A stretch of DNA of 5,403 nt. Origin: an uncultured Planctomycetaceae bacterium. Lineage in GTDB: Bacteria; Planctomycetota; Planctomycetia; Pirellulales; Pirellulaceae. The stretch spans positions 1 through 5,403 of the forward strand of contig CALBTA010000153.1 of NCBI GenBank assembly GCA_937967755.1, written 5' to 3'. Shown in pieces: positions 1 through 5,403 of this stretch; within the stretch, counting starts at the first letter, position 1; every line of letters begins with the position of its first letter. The notes below the pieces were generated by a model. It did no database searches and was not told the origin of the DNA. It saw only the letters and a list, made by a program, of their open reading frames with translations. A program made the position numbers and the translations under genes.

Positions 1-906
1 TTTCTCTTCCAACACCGCCTGGGCTTCCTTCAAGTGGTATACCGGCACGCTGGGGCGAAGGTGGTGGGCGCTGTGCTCTTGAATGAAGTGAAAAATGTAC
101 TGCGCCCAAGGGTGGAACACCGCGTGGACCGATGTGTTTGCTTTGGAGACGCGCTTCCACTCGGCTTCGTCGTCGTACCAAATAATCTTTGGGTGCGTGT
201 GGTGCAAATAAATCGAACCGCCGGAGTAGAAATTCCAAACGAAGAACGGAACGGCTACGCCAAAGAACAACGGGTTCCACCAATGCCGCGGCTCTCCGCC
301 GAACCATCCGGCACCGGCGCCGTAAACGAGAAACGTGATGTAGGCGCCAGCGAAGACCCAGCAGACGAGCGTATCTACGATGTACTCGCGCTTGATTTCG
401 CCGTCGTAATGCTTCTTGGTCGGCCAGGTGAACTTTTTCCACCAGAACTCGATCAGGTAGTAGAGCAGCGTACCGTAAGAGCTGCGGTAGAACCGGTACA
501 TCATTCGGCTGTGCCAAGGCAGCGCCTGATACTCTTCCATATTCAGCGGAACCCAAACGTCGTCCTTGCCCTTCAGGTTGGTGTACATGTGATGCCGCAG
601 GTTATGCAGTTTCACCCACAGGCTGTACGGGTGCATCGATGGCAAAAAGCAGATCGTTCCGATCAACCGGTTCAGCCAGCGGTGCGGCGTTAACGCGTGG
701 TGGGCTGCGTCATGCCCGATGGTGAACAGCACGGCGATCCAAGTTCCCGCCAAAATCGCCAGCGGCAGTTGGATATACCACGCGTGAAACCACAGCGTTC
801 CAAACATCAGCGCGCCAAACACCGCCATATCAAAGGCGAACATCGTGACGCCTTTGAAGGTGCTGCGCTGGTAAAACTTGGTCGTTTCCGCAGGCGTGAA
901 ACTCAT
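1..906 (-). CDS. Delta-12/FAD2-like membrane fatty acid desaturase, C-terminus cut by window edge
   Basis: This integral membrane di-iron enzyme should introduce a double bond into fatty acyl chains of membrane lipids, using O2 and electrons from a ferredoxin or cytochrome-type donor. The 302 visible codons are open to position 1. Three histidine boxes are present: HDAAHH at residues 65-70, HNLRHH at 101-106 (followed by MYTN) and HSAHH at 278-282. An LHHTHP motif at 234-239, followed by an acidic WYDDEAEW stretch, matches the HTHP region of Delta-12 (FAD2/DesA-type) desaturases. Hydrophobic segments lie near 23-41, 43-64, 78-90, 175-198 and 212-233. The start is well fixed: an in-frame TGA lies only two codons upstream of the ATG at 906. 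No Shine-Dalgarno sequence is visible. Judged against relatives, roughly 20-60 residues are missing. Double-bond position (Delta-12 against Delta-9 or omega-3) cannot be decided from sequence alone. The family assignment is firm. Confidence 0.93.
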   Translation of the reverse strand, partial: MSFTPAETTKFYQRSTFKGVTMFAFDMAVFGALMFGTLWFHAWYIQLPLAILAGTWIAVLFTIGHDAAHHALTPHRWLNRLIGTICFLPSMHPYSLWVKLHNLRHHMYTNLKGKDDVWVPLNMEEYQALPWHSRMMYRFYRSSYGTLLYYLIEFWWKKFTWPTKKHYDGEIKREYIVDTLVCWVFAGAYITFLVYGAGAGWFGGEPRHWWNPLFFGVAVPFFVWNFYSGGSIYLHHTHPKIIWYDDEAEWKRVSKANTSVHAVFHPWAQYIFHFIQEHSAHHLRPSVPVYHLKEAQAVLEEK

Positions 907-912
907 GGCGGC

Positions 913-999
913 TCAGAAAGAAGTGGGGGCCCAACAACAAAGGCCATCAAGGTATTCGCCTTCCATGCCCGCAAACCTCACGCAATCGCGCAAAGCCAT
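913..999 (-). other. Possible 28-codon upstream ORF ahead of the desaturase
   Basis: An ATG at 999 opens a 28-codon frame that ends at a TGA only six bases before the desaturase ATG, in the same frame. It lies wholly inside the predicted 5' untranslated leader of about 107 bases. The peptide contains a Cys-Cys-Trp run near its end. There is no strong ribosome-binding site, only GGAT just upstream. It could be a leader peptide coupled to desaturase translation, or a chance frame. Nothing recognisable is encoded, so this is a weak call. Confidence 0.15.
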
Positions 1000-1019
1000 G
1001 CATCCGACGCAAAACACCT

Positions 1020-1048
1020 AATATACCTGGATGATCCATCCAACTCAA
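1020..1048 (-). promoter_or_regulatory. Sigma-70-like promoter of the desaturase gene
   Basis: Read on the minus strand, a -35 box TTGAGT (1048-1043, four of six consensus bases) is followed after exactly 17 bases by a -10 box TATATT (1025-1020, five of six). Transcription would start near 1013, giving a leader of about 107 bases before the ATG at 906. The spacing and the fit of the -10 box make it the best promoter candidate in the window. Planctomycete promoter consensus is less well known than that of E. coli, so this remains a prediction. Confidence 0.5.
1028..1042. promoter_or_regulatory. Palindrome in the desaturase promoter spacer, candidate operator
   Basis: The sequence TGGATG-ATC-CATCCA is a perfect six-base inverted repeat around a three-base centre. 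It fills 15 of the 17 bases between the predicted -35 and -10 boxes. A dimeric DNA-binding protein bound here would block or remodel RNA polymerase binding, as expected for a repressor or a MerR-like spacer-binding activator. No regulator gene is present in the window, so the ligand and the protein are unknown. A 15-base palindrome can arise by chance; its position is what makes it notable. Confidence 0.35.
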
Positions 1049-1055
1049 AGGTGGT

Positions 1056-1107
1056 ATTTCGGTTATTTCGGAACCGTCGATGCAATATCGGTTTGCTAGC
1101 CGGTTTG
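1056..1107. repeat. Two pairs of short direct repeats upstream of the desaturase promoter
   Basis: ATTTCGG occurs at 1056-1062 and 1065-1071 (9-base period). CGGTTTG occurs at 1089-1095 and 1101-1107 (12-base period, about one helical turn). A small inverted repeat, CGGTT at 1060-1064 with AACCG at 1072-1076, overlaps the first pair. All lie just upstream of the -35 box, where activator sites are usually found. The repeats are short and may be coincidental. Confidence 0.2.
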
Positions 1108-1146
1108 ACCGTTAAGATCGGGCCGAAGAGACCAAGCTAGAGCGCA

Positions 1147-1162
1147 AGAATCGCGGGATTCT
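1147..1162 (-). terminator. Weak hairpin downstream of the protease gene
   Basis: AGAATC at 1147-1152 and GATTCT at 1157-1162 form a six-base-pair stem around a GCGG loop, about 40 bases past the protease stop codon. On the minus strand it is followed by TTGCGCTCT rather than a clear run of T, so it is a poor intrinsic terminator. It may instead be a short 3'-end stabilising hairpin, or have no function. Confidence 0.2.
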
Positions 1163-1201
1163 CACCGTATCGACACGCGGACGATCGAGTTGTGCGGCAA
1201 A

Positions 1202-2467
1202 TTAGTCCCGCGTCCGTGAACCGCCGCCTTCGTCGACTTTTACCATCGTCAGGGTCGACTTCTGCGTGTCGAGTTCAAAGCGGAACTCGCCGAGGAAGCT
1301 CAGGCCAAGCAGCGGCTCGGCTTCGGTCGCTTCCGGGCCCAAGACGGCGCAGCGAACATTCTCGACGGTGAATTTTCCGACGCGCAGCTCCGGCACGGTG
1401 ACTTCGGTCGCGTCGATTTGACTACCGTCAGCCAATACCAGCCGAATCTTCCGGTCTTGTGAACCGATTTCGATGCCACACTCCTTGGCTAGATCGCTGG
1501 GGAACATCACGATCGAAGCGCCCGAGTCTAAGACCATTTCCTTAGTATGTTTACCGTTGACGACGACCGAAACCCAAAACGTATCGCCGCGGTCGCGCCG
1601 CAGGGGAATCGATTCGGAGAGCACGGTATCTTCCAGCGATTTCAAGCGCCGCTCGGCCGATAGAAAAGACCGCCCCGCGGCCACCTCGTAGCTCTTTCCT
1701 GTCGCCGCGTTGAGATCCGCCACGGCTTGTTTCACGTCGGCATTGGCGGCCAGTTGGGCATACTGCGTGGTCACCGCATCGGCCTTTTTCCGTAAGTTAA
1801 GAATCTGCTGAACGTACTTTTCGCGGGCGTCGTTGTAAGCTGAACGAACGGCGCGCTCCTGCTCCACGCCCTTCTGCGCCGCCTGTTCCAGCAGTTGGAT
1901 CTGCCCTTCGTTGGATTGCAGTGCGCCGACGATTTTGTTGTTGGTGGCAATGTCATTCGGGTTGATCGCCGTCAGCCGCGCATTGAGTTGCACGTTCAAC
2001 TGCGTGAGCTGCGTAATCCGCTGGCGGTTGATCTGTTGCTGCTGGTGAACCGTGGCGAGCAACTGTGCCGCCTTGTTCAGTTCCACACGATCGCGGGCCG
2101 CTTCCTTCAACCCGTCGGAAAGTTCGCCTTCCTCGGACAATTGCAAGCCCGCACTGAGAACCGAGAGCCCAACTCCTTCGAGCGTCTCGCGAGCAGCCGC
2201 TTCGTCGCCGGCCGCCGGAACATCGTTATCAGGCTTGATCAGCGATTTGAGGAACGCTTGATCGGCGTCGCTCAAGATCGCCAGCGGCACGGTAATCACC
2301 TGTCCGTTGCTCTTCTTCAGCGTGACGGTCTTCTCATTCTGGCGGACAACCTCGGCGTCGATGCTGTACTTGCCGTCGGCACTCTTCCAAGTTCTAGCCT
2401 CTGCGGCCGTGGCGAAGGCGAAGAGGAAGGCCAGCGTCAGAAACTTTGACCGCGCGAAAATAGACAT
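1202..2467 (-). CDS. Exported SHD1-domain, retropepsin-like aspartic protease
   Basis: The 421-residue product combines three regions. A signal peptide spans 1-24, with likely cleavage after AEA. An SHD1-like domain spans about 25-77; it starts RTWKSADGKY and ends near VPLAILSDADQ, a pattern common in planctomycete exported proteins. A long, charged, glutamine-rich helical stretch covers about 90-280, probably coiled coil. The C-terminal domain (about 295-414) is a single-lobed retropepsin-like fold: the catalytic Asp314 lies in DSGAS, and a LLGLSFLG motif at 386-393 matches the second conserved block of clan AA bacterial proteases. Such domains act as homodimers, and the helical stretch may help pairing. 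The start at 2467 is chosen because GGAGG lies five bases upstream and the signal peptide follows directly; a TTG at 2515 would add 16 residues before it. The gene sits 48 bp downstream of the DUF2007 gene, likely in one transcript. The substrate is unknown. Confidence 0.85.
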   Translation of the reverse strand: MSIFARSKFLTLAFLFAFATAAEARTWKSADGKYSIDAEVVRQNEKTVTLKKSNGQVITVPLAILSDADQAFLKSLIKPDNDVPAAGDEAAARETLEGVGLSVLSAGLQLSEEGELSDGLKEAARDRVELNKAAQLLATVHQQQQINRQRITQLTQLNVQLNARLTAINPNDIATNNKIVGALQSNEGQIQLLEQAAQKGVEQERAVRSAYNDAREKYVQQILNLRKKADAVTTQYAQLAANADVKQAVADLNAATGKSYEVAAGRSFLSAERRLKSLEDTVLSESIPLRRDRGDTFWVSVVVNGKHTKEMVLDSGASIVMFPSDLAKECGIEIGSQDRKIRLVLADGSQIDATEVTVPELRVGKFTVENVRCAVLGPEATEAEPLLGLSFLGEFRFELDTQKSTLTMVKVDEGGGSRTRD

Positions 2468-2472
2468 CCAAT

Positions 2473-2477
2473 CCTCC
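2473..2477 (-). promoter_or_regulatory. Strong Shine-Dalgarno site that fixes the protease start
   Basis: GGAGG, within GGGGGAGGAT on the minus strand, ends five bases before the ATG at 2467. It supports this start over the upstream TTG at 2515. It is the only strong ribosome-binding site among the four genes in the window: the desaturase and DUF2007 genes show none, and the hydrolase has only AAGG. Confidence 0.75.
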
Positions 2478-2515
2478 CCCAAAAGTGTCGTGTTTGTAAG
2501 TCGTGATTGTACCAA

Positions 2516-3247
2516 CTACCCAACGACCGGGCATGTCACTCGGAGGACTAATTCGGCCCCGGAAGCGGCGACTATCGTGATATGACCCAGAAATATCCGC
2601 AAATCGCCACAGATACCGGCCAATAGACCCCCCAATCCGCAGGCAACCGCCCACATCCGCGGATTCAAACGTTGCGGCGGGGCCTGTGCAGGCGGTGGGG
2701 CGATGCCGTCTTCAAACTCGTGACCGCACATGTGGCACACCTGATAAAATGCCGGTGGGAACGGCTCGTCGCACGTTGCACAGATGACCAGCGGCAGGCC
2801 CGGTTGCCCGTCTTGATTTTCTGGGCCAAGTGTTGGCGCGACGCCCGAGTGGTTCGGATCGGCCAGCGGCAAATCGCTGCCGGCTGTTTCGCAAATCGGG
2901 CAAACCGTTTGCCGCCGGGCGTGGCAACTTGGGCATGTGGGCCAGGCGGTCCAGTCTTCGTTGAAGTCCTCACCGACCTCGACGACGCGCTGCCGCGACA
3001 ACTTGCCTTGGTGTTCAAACGCCTTGACAACTTCGCGGGCCTTCTCGGCATCGCCCGCCGCCACGCGCAGCCGCGGATTGGTCGCAGGCCCGGGTGGCAA
3101 TTCACCCAGCGCCCCTTGCAGCGCCTGATTCTCGATCACGGCATCGATATCGCGCTCGCTGAGCAGTTGCTTCAGCATGATCGCTTCGGCAATTTGCCCG
3201 GCGGAGTAGATGATCTCGGTATGGTCGCTTTCGGGATGGTCGCTCAT
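2516..3247 (-). CDS. DUF2007 protein with two zinc-ribbon-like clusters and hydrophobic tail
   Basis: The 243-residue protein begins with a DUF2007-type domain (about 11-77), an alpha/beta fold annotated as a putative signal-transducing domain. Typical features are the opening IIYSAGQIAEA, the central VIENQALQGALGELPPG and the later AEKAREVV. Two four-cysteine groups follow: CPSC/CPIC (105, 108, 116, 119) and CATC/CHMC (156, 159, 171, 174). Each could bind a zinc ion, alone or paired. A proline-rich linker (about 184-193) leads to a hydrophobic stretch at 198-228, which may be one or two membrane segments although Asp215 and Arg217 interrupt it. The ATG at 3247 is the first one after an in-frame TAG about 60 bases upstream. 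No Shine-Dalgarno is visible, but a promoter-like -10 box lies just upstream. The biochemical role is unknown. It may be a membrane-tethered regulator or adaptor linked to the protease gene that follows. Domain calls are from recognition, not a search. Confidence 0.8.
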   Translation of the reverse strand: MSDHPESDHTEIIYSAGQIAEAIMLKQLLSERDIDAVIENQALQGALGELPPGPATNPRLRVAAGDAEKAREVVKAFEHQGKLSRQRVVEVGEDFNEDWTAWPTCPSCHARRQTVCPICETAGSDLPLADPNHSGVAPTLGPENQDGQPGLPLVICATCDEPFPPAFYQVCHMCGHEFEDGIAPPPAQAPPQRLNPRMWAVACGLGGLLAGICGDLRIFLGHITIVAASGAELVLRVTCPVVG

Positions 3248-3256
3248 GACGGGGTA

Positions 3257-3284
3257 ATTGTAGATAGCTCCCGTGCCCGAGCAA
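3257..3284 (-). promoter_or_regulatory. Candidate promoter giving a near-leaderless DUF2007 transcript
   Basis: On the minus strand, TTGCTC (3284-3279) and TACAAT (3262-3257, five of six consensus bases) are separated by 16 bases. The -10 box ends nine bases before the ATG at 3247, so transcription would start within a few bases of the start codon. That fits the absence of a Shine-Dalgarno site. The -35 box is weak (three of six). Confidence 0.3.
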
Positions 3285-3294
3285 TAGCAGCCCA

Positions 3295-3406
3295 GTAGCG
3301 GGGGCGGGGGCTTCTAGCCACCGTGACTTGGCAATAATCAGATAGCCGCAATCCAAACAGATTGCCGGCAATGCATTCTGACACGGTGGCTGGAAGCCTC
3401 CGCTAC
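3295..3406. repeat. Imperfect 112-bp palindromic element (REP/MITE-like)
   Basis: The left arm (3295-3325) and right arm (3382-3406) are inverted copies. The inner ends match perfectly over ten bases (AGCCACCGTG against CACGGTGGCT), then GGCTTCT pairs with GGAAGCC with one mismatch, and the outer ends GTAGCGG and CCGCTAC match. The left arm carries six extra bases, a tandem copy of GGGGGC at about 3300-3311. The spacer between the arms has its own hairpin (listed separately) and a further inverted pair, TCAGA at 3338-3342 and TCTGA at 3377-3381. The element lies in a divergent intergenic region with no transposase. It resembles non-autonomous palindromic repeats; whether other copies exist cannot be seen here. 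A plain terminator is less likely, as no gene ends nearby. Confidence 0.65.
3345..3369. repeat. Nested hairpin at the centre of the palindromic element
   Basis: GCCGCAATC at 3345-3353 pairs with GATTGCCGGC at 3360-3369 around a six-base CAAACA loop, giving nine pairs with one bulged C at 3366. The right side overlaps a perfect 12-base palindrome, ATTGCCGGCAAT, at 3361-3372. The motif GCAAT recurs at 3331, 3348 and 3369. This indicates that the spacer between the outer arms is itself structured. Confidence 0.5.
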
Positions 3407-3503
3407 CATGTTGTGGAATATCAGCCCCCCTTGGCTTAAACTAACTCGCAAGGCTCTACACCGCTCTCCACCCGCGTGCCCTCCTTGCAAAAAAGGCCCA
3501 CCG

Positions 3504-5403
3504 ATGTTCACGCCTGCTCGACTGCTCTCTGCCGCAACGCTTGCCGCCTGGCTCTGCCTTCACGTCACTCCCGCACAAGCGGAACGCATTCTCCCCGACG
3601 GCGAGCTGCCCAAAGATTGCCGGCTGGAGCCGTTGAAAGATTACAACGGCTACTTCCCATTCCAGCCGGCCGAGTCGGAGGCCGAGTGGAATAAACGGGC
3701 GGAGCGTGTTCGTCGGCAATTGAAAGTGGCGTTGGGAATTTGGCCCGAGCCGGAGCGGACGCCGCTGAACGCAGTCATCCACGGAAAGGTCGACAAGGGA
3801 GAGTACACCGTCGAACGCGTTTACTTTGAAAGCGTGCCGGGCTATTACGTCACCGGCAGTCTCTATCGCCCGAAGAACCGCGATGGCAAACTCCCCGGCG
3901 TCCTTTGCCCGCATGGGCATTGGAGCAACGGGCGGTTTTACGACGCCGGCGAAGACAGCGTGAAGAATCAAATCGCCGACGGTGGTGAAAAGTTCGCGGA
4001 AGGGGGCCGCAGTCCGATGCAAGCCCGCAGCGTGATGCTCGCCAAACTTGGCTGCGTGGTGTTCCATTACGACATGCTCGGTTACGCCGACAGCAAACAG
4101 CTTTCGTTTGAACTCGTTCACCGCTTCGCCAAGCAACGCCCCGAGGCCAACGACGCTATGTCGTGGGGCTTCTTCAGCCCGCAGGCGGAATCGCATTTAC
4201 AAAGTGTGATGGGCTTGCAGATTTGGAGCGGCGTCAGGGCGCTCGATTTCCTCGAAACGCTGCCTGATGTTGACAAGGATCGCCTGGCGATCACCGGCGC
4301 CAGCGGCGGCGGAACGCAAACGATGATCCTGGGCGCGATTGACCCGCGCCCGGCCGCCATCGTGCCAGCCGTGATGGTATCGACCGCCATGCAAGGAGGC
4401 TGCACGTGCGAAAGTTGCAGCCTGCTGCGCGTCGAAACCGGCAACATCGAATTCGCCGCGTTGTTCGCCCCCAAGCCGCAATTGCTAACCGCCGCCGACG
4501 ATTGGACACGCGAGATCGAAACCAAAGGCTTTCCCGAATTGACCCGGCACTACGCGATGCTCGGCGCGGAAGAGAACATCGCCCTCAGTGCGCCATTGAA
4601 ATTCAAGCACAACTACAACTACGTCAACCGCGCGGCGATGTACCACTGGTTCAACAAGCACCTGAAGCTTGGTCACGATGAGCCGATCGTCGAACCCGAT
4701 TACGAGCGGCTTACGACCGCCCAAATGACCGTCTGGAACGACGAACACCCGCAGCCGGAAGCGGGCGTCGAGTTTGAAACGAAGCTCACGAAGTGGCTGG
4801 CCGAGGATTCACAGCGCCAACTTGAGAAGTCGCTTCCCCAAGATGAAAAATCGCTACGGCAATTCAAGGAAGTCGTCGGCGGCGGGATCGACATCGTCAT
4901 CGGCCGCGATCTGCCCGACTCGAAAAACATCGAGTACAAGCAGTCGATCAAAAACGACGAAGGTTGGTATCTCGAGATGGCCGGCATGCTGACGCACAAG
5001 GTTTCCGACGACAAGCAGGAACACTTGCCGATCAAGTTCCTGTACCCGCAGGATTGGAACAAGCAAGTTGTGATTTGGATCGACTCCGAGGGCAAGGAGG
5101 CGGTGCACATCGACGATGGCGAGATCAAAAAATTGATGGACGAAGGGACATGTGTGATCGGCGTCGACCTGTTCATGCAAGGCGAGTTCCTCAAGGAAGG
5201 CGAAGAGGTCCAAAAGACCCGCCGCGTGAAGAACACCCGCGAGGCACCCTGCTACACGTTCGGCTACAACCACGCCCTGTTCGCCCGCCGGGTTCACGAC
5301 ATTCTGACCGTGACTAGTTTCGTGAAAACCCACGGCCTGATGCCGGAGGAAGTGGTCGTCGTCGGGCTGGATCGCCAATCAGGCCCGCTGGTCGCGGCGG
5401 CCC
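3504..5403 (+). CDS. Exported acetyl-xylan-esterase-like alpha/beta hydrolase, two domains, C-terminus cut
   Basis: The 633 visible codons run to the right edge. A signal peptide covers about 1-26, with likely cleavage after AQA. The first alpha/beta hydrolase domain has an oxyanion-type PHGHW at 136-140, the nucleophile elbow GASGG with Ser267, a likely acid at Asp333 in ADDWT, and a likely catalytic His369 in KHNYN. Cys300, Cys302 and Cys305 form a CTCESC cluster. From about 508 a second stretch repeats the order of the fold: LPIKFLYPQDW, then IGVDLFMQGEF, then VHDILT and VVVVGLDRQSG. Its elbow lacks a GxSxG serine. This pattern suits planctomycete proteins annotated as acetyl xylan esterase, which would deacetylate or de-esterify polysaccharide outside the cytoplasm; the substrate is not proven. 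AAGG at 3493-3496 is a weak ribosome-binding site seven bases from the ATG. It is divergent from the DUF2007 gene. A general esterase or peptidase of the same fold is the alternative. Confidence 0.85.
   Translation, partial: MFTPARLLSAATLAAWLCLHVTPAQAERILPDGELPKDCRLEPLKDYNGYFPFQPAESEAEWNKRAERVRRQLKVALGIWPEPERTPLNAVIHGKVDKGEYTVERVYFESVPGYYVTGSLYRPKNRDGKLPGVLCPHGHWSNGRFYDAGEDSVKNQIADGGEKFAEGGRSPMQARSVMLAKLGCVVFHYDMLGYADSKQLSFELVHRFAKQRPEANDAMSWGFFSPQAESHLQSVMGLQIWSGVRALDFLETLPDVDKDRLAITGASGGGTQTMILGAIDPRPAAIVPAVMVSTAMQGGCTCESCSLLRVETGNIEFAALFAPKPQLLTAADDWTREIETKGFPELTRHYAMLGAEENIALSAPLKFKHNYNYVNRAAMYHWFNKHLKLGHDEPIVEPDYERLTTAQMTVWNDEHPQPEAGVEFETKLTKWLAEDSQRQLEKSLPQDEKSLRQFKEVVGGGIDIVIGRDLPDSKNIEYKQSIKNDEGWYLEMAGMLTHKVSDDKQEHLPIKFLYPQDWNKQVVIWIDSEGKEAVHIDDGEIKKLMDEGTCVIGVDLFMQGEFLKEGEEVQKTRRVKNTREAPCYTFGYNHALFARRVHDILTVTSFVKTHGLMPEEVVVVGLDRQSGPLVAAA

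Larger units (their letters stand above)
907..1201. other. Intergenic region between protease and desaturase genes
   Basis: This 295-bp gap has no convincing protein-coding gene. It separates two genes read leftward, so it should hold the end of the protease transcript and the desaturase promoter. It is more AT-rich than the flanking genes between about 1010 and 1110. The promoter, palindrome, short repeats, upstream ORF and weak hairpin seen in it are listed separately. The gap is longer than the 48 bp between the two genes to its right, which suggests that the desaturase is transcribed on its own. Confidence 0.7.

Noticed and set aside
34..693. A 219-codon open frame on the plus strand
   Set aside because: It lies opposite the desaturase, whose minus-strand frame shows all histidine boxes and membrane segments. 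The plus-strand product has no recognisable domain.
1202..1234. The GGGSRTRD tail of the protease, which resembles peptides read from tRNA 3' ends
   Set aside because: The surrounding bases show no cloverleaf arms or T-loop on either strand, so there is no tRNA here.
1895..2449. A 184-codon plus-strand frame opposite the protease gene
   Set aside because: The minus strand encodes a clear signal peptide, SHD1 domain and helical region here. The antisense frame is a by-product of codon composition.
2394..2654. Possible frameshift near the end of the DUF2007 gene, since another minus frame runs on from 2654 into the protease gene
   Set aside because: The annotated frame keeps a hydrophobic tail and ends just upstream of a well-spaced ribosome-binding site. 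The alternative frame is arginine- and glycine-rich with no domain and overlaps the protease signal peptide.
2672..3298. A 208-codon plus-strand frame opposite the DUF2007 gene
   Set aside because: The minus frame has a recognisable DUF2007 domain and paired cysteine motifs, and the plus frame has neither.
3102..3371. An 89-codon minus-strand frame starting inside the palindromic element, with a CLDCGY motif that resembles half a zinc ribbon
   Set aside because: It overlaps the DUF2007 start in another frame, is largely made of the repeat arm, and has only one cysteine pair, so chance is the simpler explanation.
3456..4196. A 246-codon minus-strand frame opposite the esterase
   Set aside because: The plus-strand frame has a signal peptide and the conserved PHGHW motif here and continues into the catalytic elbow. 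The minus frame has no family features.
4700..5378. Two overlapping minus-strand frames of 174-178 codons
   Set aside because: They are antisense to the second esterase domain, which continues without a stop in the plus frame and shows a repeated fold pattern.

Overview
The window looks like a piece of a chromosome from a planctomycete, probably a Pirellulales-type bacterium. This is inferred from gene content: an SLA1-homology-1 (SHD1) domain on a secreted protein, a DUF2007 protein with zinc ribbons, and a two-domain acetyl-xylan-esterase-like secreted hydrolase. Such genes are common in that phylum. Base composition is moderately GC-rich. No RNA genes, CRISPR arrays, transposase or phage genes were seen.

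Layout. (1) Positions 1-906, minus strand: a Delta-12/FAD2-like membrane fatty acid desaturase with all three histidine boxes, cut at its C-terminus by the left edge. (2) Positions 907-1201: a 295-bp gap holding a good sigma-70-like promoter for the desaturase, a palindrome between its -35 and -10 boxes, upstream short repeats, a possible short upstream ORF and a weak hairpin downstream of the protease. (3) Positions 1202-2467, minus: an exported protein with SHD1 domain, long helical region and retropepsin-like aspartic protease domain. (4) Positions 2516-3247, minus: a DUF2007 protein with two four-cysteine clusters and a hydrophobic tail. It lies 48 bp upstream of the protease gene and is probably co-transcribed with it. 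(5) Positions 3248-3503: a divergent intergenic region. Its middle is an imperfect 112-bp palindromic element with a nested hairpin, resembling a REP or MITE-type repeat. Nothing convincing was found between 3407 and 3503 apart from a weak AAGG ribosome-binding site at 3493-3496. (6) Positions 3504 to the right edge, plus: an exported alpha/beta hydrolase of the acetyl xylan esterase type. It has a complete catalytic first domain and a second, similar but apparently degenerate, domain cut by the window edge.

The desaturase would adjust membrane lipid unsaturation. The DUF2007/zinc-ribbon and protease genes form a likely two-gene unit of unknown purpose at the cell envelope. The hydrolase probably works outside the cytoplasm on esterified carbohydrate. 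No pathway clearly links all four. The least explained elements are the palindromic repeat, the palindrome inside the desaturase promoter and the domain fusions.
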